NCBI GenBank assembly: GCA_018340805.1 | Contig: JACMZG010001914.1 | Coordinates: forward strand, 2,046,058 to 2,110,057 | Reading direction: 5' to 3' | Origin: Microvelia longipes | Taxonomy: Eukaryota > Arthropoda > Insecta > Hemiptera > Veliidae | DNA: 64,000 nt | Shown: piece by piece, positions 55,569 to 64,000 of the stretch | How positions within the stretch are numbered: the stretch's first letter is position 1 | Layout: the number at the start of each line of letters is the position of its first letter | Program-made: the position numbers and the translations under genes | The notes under the pieces: model-generated | What the model was told of the DNA's origin: nothing | Databases searched by the model: none | What the model saw: the letters and a program-made list of their open reading frames with translations, nothing else

Positions 55569-56940
55569 TAAATATATTATGTTTCTCTCTATAATTTACC
55601 ATATAACAAATTGGACTGTATTATGTAGCGAATATAATTTTTTAAGTTTTTATCAGAGACAAAAAATAGATTGTACTACAGTAAACCCTTCGAGGCGGTA
55701 CAATGGATTCGCGCACAGCTCTACTGACACTGTGAACTACACAAAGTGTTTAAAATTGCGAAACTAAACGAAAAAACGTACAGTACTCAACACTAATGTT
55801 TCTAAAATATCAGTGACGTCATGAACCTTCAATAATGAAAATTTCAAAAAAATCATAAAACTTTAAAAAAATTGTTTGATCATGCTGAAATTTAATACAC
55901 ATGTACAAATGTGCATTGGTAACAAAAATGTGAAGTTTGAATTTATTATCGGCATTTAATTCAGGTTTTATGGATTGACATATTATAACATAATGTAAAC
56001 AAATCACGTTTCTTAACTAATACATTTAAAAATTCGCTTATATTGTGGTATTATGCGAATTAAATAACCCAGTAATGAGAGGGACTGATAATGGACAACA
56101 ACCATTTAGCCGCGATGCTGCCCCAATACCGCCTCCTCGTACAAACCAAGACACCAAAAGCCATGTTTTTAATCGTAGACTTACAATTTGTACAATTTTT
56201 GTTATTATCTCTATAGATATTTTTCAAAACATACACTAGATGGAATAGAAAGCATTTTAAATAACAATGGACTATATTCAAATGAACAAAAATCTATTTA
56301 TACATTTTTTTAAAAAAAATGATAGAACATTAATTGAAAACTCCATGACATACAGGAACATTTGTGACGAATGAATTGTCTAAAATAAGATTATATTTGG
56401 CTGGCACAAGGAAGATTTTTTCCAGCCAGCTTGTCGTCGAACTAATGTAACAGCGAAAACATGACAAATAACTTGAAAAAATCAGTTCAACACTTCACAT
56501 AGACATATCAATCAAATAGATGAACAGCCAGACTGGACAGATGTCCACTCTATTCACTAAATATTCTATGACAAATACACATAGATCTTTATGGAGGTTT
56601 GTTTAAAAAGATTTTTTAAACATGATTATTTTTAATTTTATTGTCTGTCATACTTTCTGCTTCCCTACTTTTGAAATTTTGACAGAAAAATTTAGTTTGG
56701 GACGTATTATCTCTAAATATCTTATGGAGTCGAACGACTCTAAAATGAGTACATTTAGCATTTTATGAAGGAAACAATTTTACACATAAAGTGTAATATT
56801 GTACTGTAGCTAGTTTATTGTACTGTAAATAATAGTATATTATACTACTAGGCTGTGAGAGGAATCTTTTAGCGAATTTTTAAAGAAAAATAAGCTTATG
56901 AGATTGAGGGGGAGGTTTATTTCCTGAAAGGTAGGATCTC
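55569..56940. other. AT-rich stretch, no supported gene
   Basis: The first 40 bp are R2-like 3' UTR. Frames near 56045-56281 are short and uninformative. At 56868 begins the AGCGAATTTTTAAAG..GCTTATGAGATTG repeat that leads into the microsatellite. Confidence 0.4.
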
Positions 56941-56948
56941 CCTGATCA

Positions 56949-57189
<241 letters not shown>

Positions 57190-57289
57190 AAACTAAACAT
57201 TGCGTCATTTTTTCCCCAACACATTTAAAAATTCCTTAAATCGTATGACACTTATATAAACCAGTAATATGACGAACTGAAAAAGTACA

Positions 57290-57400
57290 ATAACCATGTG
57301 GCCGTAGAGCGGCCACAGGAAGGCGTGGGGGCGGCGAAGTGCCCCCAGCGCTTACGCCGTTTAGCGGAGCGGCCAAAGAGGCCGAAAGTCTCTTATTTTT
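57290..57400. repeat. GC-rich inverted-repeat block
   Basis: GTGGCCGTAGAGCGGCCAC is palindromic, followed by GGGGGCGGCGAAGTGCCCCC and GGCCAAAGAGGCC. Very similar in style to 4828-5015: strong hairpins in AT-rich surroundings. No gene is assignable. Confidence 0.55.
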
Positions 57401-57980
57401 ACCGAATTGACTGTATTTACTCGGAAGCAAAGTGAGTCAGTAAAAGGAGCTGAAGTAAAAAGTAATTTACAGGCATTTAGAGTAAGCTATTTTTAGGAGG
57501 TAAAGAGTAACAATAAATTAAATGACATTTACAAAACAATTTTATTTCCTCTTCAATTGCTAAAGTTTTAAACTATGGGTGGACTTGCTACCAACTTAAT
57601 ATCACTAAATCCCTATGAAACATTGTAAAAATAATTTCTATTAAATGCATAGAAATAATTAATTAAGCATTAATTTTTATTGTAAATAAACAAAAAAATA
57701 GTAGTGGATACAAAATTTGCATCTGACGTTCTGTACAACAGGGAATAAAGTGAACCTAAACTCCCTACATCAGAAAAAATGTATTGACTAATTTAACTAG
57801 GAATAATTTTAACAATTTTAAATAATTTTTACAAGTTACTGTAGATACCTGCTTAATCAAGTAATGATCTATTTATGAGGAATTAAAACCAAATCTGATA
57901 TCAAAATGTCAAAAGGTATATTAAGGTATATTAACCCAGCATGACATTGTTTTGTCAATACTCTTACTCCACTCCAATAT
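57401..57980. other. AT-rich stretch without a recognisable gene
   Basis: No supported frame. TCAAAAGGTATATTAAGGTATATTAACC near 57907 is a small local repeat. Confidence 0.4.
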
Positions 57981-57989
57981 CCACTTATA

Positions 57990-58117
57990 AATTAATGCAG
58001 TGGTATAGATTGATGTCACTTATAGAGTGATGCAGTGGTATAGATTGATGTCACTTATAGATTGATGCAGTGGTATAGATTGATGTCACTTATAGATTGA
58101 TGCAATGGTATAGATGT
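57990..58117. repeat. Tandem array, 35-bp unit
   Basis: Nearly four copies of a unit containing GCAGTGGTATAGATTGATGT and CACTTATAGATTGAT. The last copy has lost several bases. Confidence 0.9.
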
Positions 58118-59555
58118 CACTTTAAACAGTGTTTAATTATTTATCATTTATCAGTTGCAGAACTTAATCGGTTTGAAAATAAAAGTTACATTGAAATATG
58201 TATGTAAATATGTATAACATTATGCAGACAATTATGTATAACATTAACGAAAAAATAGAATGGACACTGGCGTATTTTTATCTATGAAACTTACTTATAT
58301 TGTTTATTCACTATAATACATCCAAAAATGACCGACAGTTACCGGACCTTTAGAAATGTGGAAGTTAAGTTACAAATTTTGAATTAAGTTGGCGGACATT
58401 TTATGTATATCTGTCAGAAAATTCCCTCCTTAAATAAATTTACAAAAAAACTAGAAAGAAGAAGTCCTTTTATTTGAACACAAACATTTCTGCCACCAAT
58501 AGTCAGACACTAAACAAACGCCAGAAAATTAATAGCGAACAATTAATTTAAATTAAAAATACAAAAATAAAAACAAAATTTAATTGACATTTTTTCCTTG
58601 TTTTACAAGATTAAAGATTTTTTTACAAAATTCAAAGATCAAACAAACTTTAATAATATGTTATAACAATGTTGTACCACAGGGTTATATCACTGGACTA
58701 TTACTCTTTATCTAATATATTTATTATATAAATTATTTTATTTTAATTTAGGTCGATTTTTTAAGTATATATGACGTTAAATAACTGATTAATACATTAA
58801 ATTAAAATTAATTTTTTAGCCTATTTAAATTATTATAATTTTATCAAAATCATATATTTTTTTATTTTTAAAAGCTTCTATAGATTTTATTCAGGAAACA
58901 ATAGATAATAAATGAAATGATACAAAATGTTTTTAAATTAGAATAAAAATAAAGTAATATATTATAATGAAAACGAGGGATAATTTATTAGAGAAAATCC
59001 AGACTACACAAATTTTATGATCATCAAAGAAAAACATATTTTTATTCTTTCCAATTTTTATTTATTTTAATATTTATTTATTTATGTCTTTGTTCCTATT
59101 TTTGAACGGAAAAAATATTGGCTATTGTTTTACAATAGAGATCTCCTATTAGGATTTAACTTGGGTTTGTTCGAAAATGAAAAAAAAAATGAGAAAAACA
59201 TTTGTTTACTTTAAAGTATGACTTTAAAAAGTTTTCGAAGCCTCTTAAAAAATTGCCGTCTAGAAAGTGGATAAAGTTCAGTTCATGGCTCCGAAAAATG
59301 TTTTTGATAACAGTAAATGTTGATAAAGAGCCTTGATGGGACGTTAATTATCTCATCTGAAATAACTGAAATGACTTATGTCGCTATTATACACTTAGCA
59401 TATTCACGTCTATAAAACTTAAAAAGAAAAAAAAGATATTAGAAAATTAGCAGTAACTGGGTATATAGTACGAGAAATTAAAATTAAATTTAATTTTTTT
59501 ATCTATTTGTTTTGTAGGATTGGCGTTATAGAAGTCCAATTTTAATTTTTCTGAC
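58118..59555. other. AT-rich stretch without a recognisable gene
   Basis: No open frame with protein character, tandem repeat or inverted repeat of note was seen. Confidence 0.45.
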
Positions 59556-59559
59556 TTTG

Positions 59560-60070
59560 TTAGTCAGTGGCGGATTGAGCCAAAAAGGCCCGAGGAGCCT
59601 TTTTGGCAAAGGGCTCAAACCTACATCTCAAATGGGCTAAATAGGGAGGTGGTCCTATATGACTCTCTAAATAAAGAGGTCTACTTTTAACTAAAGTAGT
59701 ATTAATAATTAATTTAATTAATCTTTAAAAAGCATGCTTAATTGAATTTATTTAATTTTAATTTCATAAAAGTAAATCAAATGAAATTATTTTATTTAAA
59801 TAAATTAAAATAAGCTTAAGTAAGATATAAATGGTCTTAAATAAAATTTCAGTTTATTACTTTAAATGTGATGTGATACTTTAAATTAAACTATTTTATG
59901 TTTAATCTCTAGGACCCTTTTCTGCTGCTGAAGGGCCCTGATCAGGCTTTATCAGGACCCTAAAGCACAAGTATATAAAGCCTTTTTATGCAGGTTTGAT
60001 CGAGAATGCAAGGACCCTCTTTGGCCCTAGTCTTACGCATGAGGCCTTTAAAAGTCCAGATAAAATAATA
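59560..60070. repeat. Dispersed repeat F, forward copy
   Basis: Starts GTGGCGGATTGAGCCAAAAA and contains GGGCTCAAACCT, CTGCTGAAGGGCCCTGATCA and GGCCTTTAAAAG. Its reverse-oriented relative lies at 63026-63675. Short matches to GCCAAAAAGGC at the end suggest an element about 500-650 bp long. Confidence 0.55.
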
Positions 60071-60089
60071 AGGAACCTTACAGACTCTA

Positions 60090-60240
60090 GATTCAGGTTA
60101 CAAAAAACCGCCTGGTGGGGTTAAAAACGCCAGAAACGGAAAAGTCGAGTGGAATTCCGGTTTTGTGTTTTAAGTGCAAACACAATACTTTTCCTATATA
60201 CCTACCTACGGTATAAATAATAAAAAGTAAGAGTTTTAAG
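60090..60240. repeat. 3' part of the dispersed 700-bp repeat
   Basis: AACGCCAGAAACGGAAAAGT, GAATTCCGGTTTTGTGTTTT and AAACACAATACTTTTCCTAT followed by GGTATAAATAA match the ends of the copies at 16139 and 45930. Confidence 0.5.
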
Positions 60241-61270
60241 TTTCAAACTTAAGGAAATCCGGGTTCATTAGACGAATTTTTATTTCCTTAAACAATATTA
60301 CTTTTCCTTTGCAGAGACAAATGAAAGTAACAAAAGAAAATAATGATCTGATACATTGTATTCTCTAATACACCACTGCAGCAGCACCTGTTCCAACACT
60401 TGTCATGATTGCTAATAAAAACACTTGCCCCTTACTTGTATTGTCAAATCCTAGTTCATTCATAGAACCACGTGCTCATCCAGATTCATTTATAAAACCA
60501 CGTGCTCATCAAGTGAGCCATGTGCTACACCTGCCTCTAGTCTAAACGAATCAGTAGTAATAAACTAAGTTAAGTTACTAGCGGAAATCCTATAATGTAA
60601 TGTAATAAGAGAAGATATATGTTATAGCTCATAAAAATTGAAACAAAATTTATAATTTATAAAGTACATCTACGTATATATATTCCAGTTGGTCCCAGTG
60701 TCTTTATGTCTTTATTTACTAAAACCAATTATAAGGTCAAGTAGTGGTATTTAAAAAATAGTTTTTTTCATGACGGCATTAAGTCTCTAATAATAACAGT
60801 AATACTTTATTAAACTATGATTAATGATGGGATCGATCTATTGGTTAAATAGTTTTGGTTTACGTTCTTATTCCTAATGGTTAAGGTAAAGGCTTTTGTT
60901 TACATAATAAATCAGTCCTAATGGTCAATATTGGTCTAAAACAAACAAATATTAGAATGTAATTTTTCTTTAGATTCCTCGGAAACTGTGACGTCACACT
61001 ATCGTTACTTTATTTTTATTTTATTATATTGAGTAATACGAATAAAATTATTGTTACAAGCATAAGAATTAATTTAGTTTTATGGCTGTAGAAGTCTGGT
61101 AAGAGAAACAATCCACTGATTGCACTCTGACGGGAGTTGATAAATGAATTATTTAGTGTATGGCAGATACTGTACTGTAGTGATAAGTTTATAGCTAGAT
61201 ATAGATTAGATAACATAATATAATACATTTAGATAAAAGTTAATTCTGATTAATTATATAAGTTAGATAG
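60241..61270. other. AT-rich stretch, no supported gene
   Basis: A 58-codon frame (about 60366-60544) contains FIEPRAHPDSFIKPRAH, a small internal repeat, but has no ATG start and no recognisable domain. I leave it uncalled. Confidence 0.35.
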
Positions 61271-61399
61271 GTAATAAATTTTTAAGATCATGCAGCCCCC
61301 GACACCAAGGGTTTGCAGAAGAAGCATATGACACTTCCTAGTCTCTCCTGATGTTGGAAGCTGCAAAACTTCAGAACTTCAGAAACAGAGGGGAATTAA

Positions 61400-61925
61400 T
61401 TCATGGCTGGTTTAGCTGGTCCCTGGGCCACTGTCGTCTCAGGCGCCTGGTAGGATTATCTGGAAGGGTTTTAGATGAGAGGAGTTTTACTGATGGATTG
61501 GTATTGTTTACTTGAGATTCATGGAATTTTTGGTAGCGGGATTTGGATAGGTCTCTAACAAATGGGACTTTGAGGTCGTTATGGATAGTAAGGTTAGAAA
61601 CATAAAAGGGGGCATTAGTGATTTTCCTGAGGATTTTTGCCTGTAAGGTTTGAAGACGTTGGGAATCAGAAGGCTTGGTGCTACCCCAAACTTCTAGGCC
61701 GCCCACGCGGGGTTTAAGACTACGTTATAAATTCGAAGCGCTGCTTAATGATAATTGCGACCTATGATCTAGAAGACGCAGCAGGAACTTGTGTCGTCTT
61801 GAAATGTCAGTACGTTTAATTTTGTGTTGTTGCCAGTTTAATCGTCTATCAAGGTCAAGTCCTAGGTATCGGACAGAGGAGCATTAAGGAATAAGAACTT
61901 GGTTAAAGGTGTCTGTTGCTCGCTC
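61400..61925 (-). pseudogene. Jockey-like reverse transcriptase C-terminal fragment
   Basis: On the minus strand, 61925 to about 61720 encodes VRYLGLDLDRRLNWQQHK and LRIYNVVLNPAW, then after a frame break 61706-61401 encodes LEVWGSTKPSDSQRLQTLQA, ITNAPFYVSNLTIHNDLKVP and ends LNQP before TGA. This matches the thumb and C-terminal region of Jockey-clade LINEs (YLG..LDRRL, LWG..KPSN..R.Q..Q.K.LR.I.NAPWYV). It is truncated at its 5' side. A 3' UTR-like stretch continues down to about 61290. Confidence 0.75.
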
Positions 61926-63020
61926 GCAATTGTTACTTTAAAAGATTTATAGTTAAATCGGGTCCAACTTCCAACATACTACCCACCTTATAAGCGAATT
62001 ATCTTCCAAAGACAACTTGGTTAATTATACATTAACTCTTATACATGACAACCCGTTCTAAACTAGTGAACGAATAAAATGTAAATAAGTAAAGAGTAAA
62101 TAAAGTATTTACTTAACTTAATATGAACTAAACAAAAAATATTTATAATAATCGTATGGAGACAACCAGGCGTCTTGAGACTGCCGTAAAAACATTTTCA
62201 AACTAGACTACTATAGACTCATCTTGATGCCAGACGTCTCAATATTTTCATCTATAAACATGTCTATATATTATTTTCTGGAAATATATTTTATCAGAAC
62301 AAATCTGGGTTCATAGACAAAATCCGGACGAAAGAGAATTTACGTACATTTTTTTGAGATAAAAAGAAACATTTTTACAAATGTCTACGTAAAACGCTTT
62401 TGATGATAAAGAAAAAAAAACATAAAAATAATCATGTATCTTAATTATTTTTATTAAAAAATCTTAATGTTATTTTATTTTACTAAATAAATCACAAGGA
62501 AAGAAGAAAAAAATCAAAGAAAACATGAACAAGATGGATTAATGTTATTACATTTAAAAGAAGAGAAAAAAATCACCTCTGTGATTTACAAAAATAAAAT
62601 AAATATGGCGGACACATCGAGAGAAATGAAGAATCATAGAAGTTTTATATAAATAGATTGGACACTTAAGACAGTTCGTTACAATATTAATGAGCGTAAT
62701 TTATTACATAGAGAGACCCCTGATATTCTTTGATGTGTGACCAGTTTGAATTTCGATATAACAAACCCAGAAGTTTCTTCAAATGCACATAATTAAGGTA
62801 ATATGTTTTGGAAAATTTGGCTGGATCGATTTATTTTGTTTTAAAACAGAGGTTTGTAAAGAATGAACAAAATATATATCATCAATGATAAATAACAGTG
62901 TTGCTTGTTAATATTTTTGTCTGGGGGGATTTTTTAAAATTATATTGGTAGTCAGACAAAAAGTTTTTAAGAGACTGCTTGGCGTCTTTTCTGAGTTTTA
63001 TGAGACACCATATTTTATGG
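61926..63020. other. AT-rich stretch without a recognisable gene
   Basis: GGCGTCTTGAGAC near 62170 and AGACGTCTCAA near 62231 form a weak inverted pair. No supported gene. Confidence 0.4.
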
Positions 63021-63025
63021 ACAAT

Positions 63026-63675
63026 ATCAGGGGCGGACTGGCCATTGAGGGCGACAGCAGCAGCCTTCCATAGGCCCCTCGGCCAAAAATAGTCTTTAAA
63101 AAATAATTATTTTAAAATTATAGCATATACATTAATGTATTTATTATAATTAGGTAATATATTCATAACACAAGAGAAAAAAAAGCTAATACTCTAAGGT
63201 AGGGCCTAAAGAGCTCTTAGAGACAAATGTTTTTTAAATCTAGGGTCTCGAAGGCCCCTATTTATTTTACCTGGATTTTTAGATCCCTAACCGTAGACTA
63301 GCGCCATAAAAGGCCCTAGCATACTTGATCAGGGCTCTATAGCAGCATTAAAGGGCTCAAGATATTTATAATTTTAAGTATATTTAAAATTTAAAAAATA
63401 TTTTTAATATTTTAAATTTTTGATTTTTATAACCCTTATTCAATATACCTAGACGTTTAAGGGCACCATACGAATGTTAGACCCCTATGATCAGGGTTTT
63501 AATTAATTAAATTAAGCTTGTTTAAAATCATTAATACTACTCTCGTTAGAAGTGAACTCCTCTACTTAAGAATCAATATGACACCTCCCCCCCTCTATTG
63601 GGCCCCTTGAGGTGAAGGTTTGAGCCCTTATAGATCAAACCCTCTTCAAGCCTTTTTGGTTTGGTCCGCCTTTGA
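63026..63675. repeat. Dispersed repeat F, reverse copy
   Basis: Reverse complement of the family at 59560: TTTTTGGTTTGGTCCGCC at its end mirrors GGCGGATTGAGCCAAAAA, and ATCAGGGCTCTATAGCAGCA mirrors the CTGCTG..GGGCCCTGAT block. GGGGCGGACTGGCCATTGAG forms the other end. Confidence 0.55.
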
Positions 63676-63689
63676 AAAAAAAAATAAAA

Positions 63690-64000
63690 CGCGGGAAAAT
63701 GATGCAGTATGATTGATATTTAGTACGCATGTAGCTACGTATAAGACTTACATTTGTTCAAGTTTTATCTCATTATCAGCTTAGTTTGGGTTTTTACCAA
63801 ATAACTTGTGTACCTTTTTTAAAAAAATTGTGAAAAATCATAAAATAATCGAATTGAGTTGAAATTTAAGTATACATGTGATTTTTGTGTGACTATAACA
63901 GATAAGCAGCATTTAGCGCGGTAAGTGTCTAGATGGGTTATTGCTGCGAATAAAACGAATGTATTTACTATCTGAGGACGAGCAAAGCGAGTCCGAAGTA
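63690..64000 (-). repeat. Dispersed 700-bp repeat, copy C, cut by the window end
   Basis: Reverse-oriented: from TACTTCGGACTCGCTTTGCT at 64000 downwards it follows copy A through GTACACAAGTTATTTGG, GCTGATAATGAGATAAAACT and CTTATACGTAGCTACATG. The part beyond 63690 is not recognisable. Confidence 0.65.

Overview
The window looks like part of an arthropod, probably insect, nuclear genome. It is strongly AT-rich, has spliced genes, long AT microsatellites, several non-LTR retrotransposon clades, tRNA-derived SINEs, MITEs and a Polinton-type element. The species cannot be named from sequence alone. Coding space is small: one supported host gene, with everything else explained by mobile and repetitive DNA.

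Layout. 1-8.6 kb: gene-free DNA with a 34-bp tandem array, MITEs, GC-rich hairpins and scattered 'CGCTTCGCTCGC' repeats. 8.6-14.25 kb: an almost complete LINE with ORF1 (PHD finger, coiled coil, FP-like domain) and ORF2 (APE endonuclease plus reverse transcriptase, broken by three frameshifts), a long 3' UTR and an (ATT)n tail. 14.26-16.86 kb: a composite repeat (148-bp tandem unit, tRNA-like B box, near-perfect fold-back) followed by a dispersed repeat of about 700 bp. 17.2-21.5 kb: a four-exon plus-strand gene whose splice phases all agree, giving a 377-residue protein with a presequence-like N-terminus, a Cys-rich region and one membrane segment. 22-25 kb: repeat remnants. 25.0-30.35 kb: a very large inverted repeat whose inner break lies inside a SINE. 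31-35.2 kb: MITEs, a 22-bp array, a LINE tail, a second SINE and a second composite fold-back. 36.3-37.2 kb: an R2-like retrotransposon fragment. 40.16-42.93 kb: three adjoining satellite arrays. 43-49 kb: hairpins, MITEs and repeats. 49.03-55.6 kb: another R2-like fragment interrupted by a 5.55-kb Polinton-type element. 55.6-64 kb: AT-rich DNA, a large AT microsatellite, a Jockey-like fragment and two inverted copies of another repeat.

The strongest structural result is the element at 50013-55562. It begins AG and ends CT, has inverted repeats of about 684 bp, is flanked by the 6-bp direct repeat TTTTTA, and sits in the 3' UTR of the R2-like element. The paralogous R2-like 3' UTR near 37.15 kb is an empty-site equivalent. 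It carries a nuclease-like pseudogene on the minus strand, a satellite with GAGCC about every 10 bp, a zinc-finger and capsid-like pseudogene, and one apparently intact small gene. No polymerase or integrase is present, so it would be non-autonomous.

The many one-base frameshifts, one of them in an 11-A run, and the ragged satellite units could reflect real decay or leftover sequencing indels. All family assignments were made by eye and none was checked by a search.
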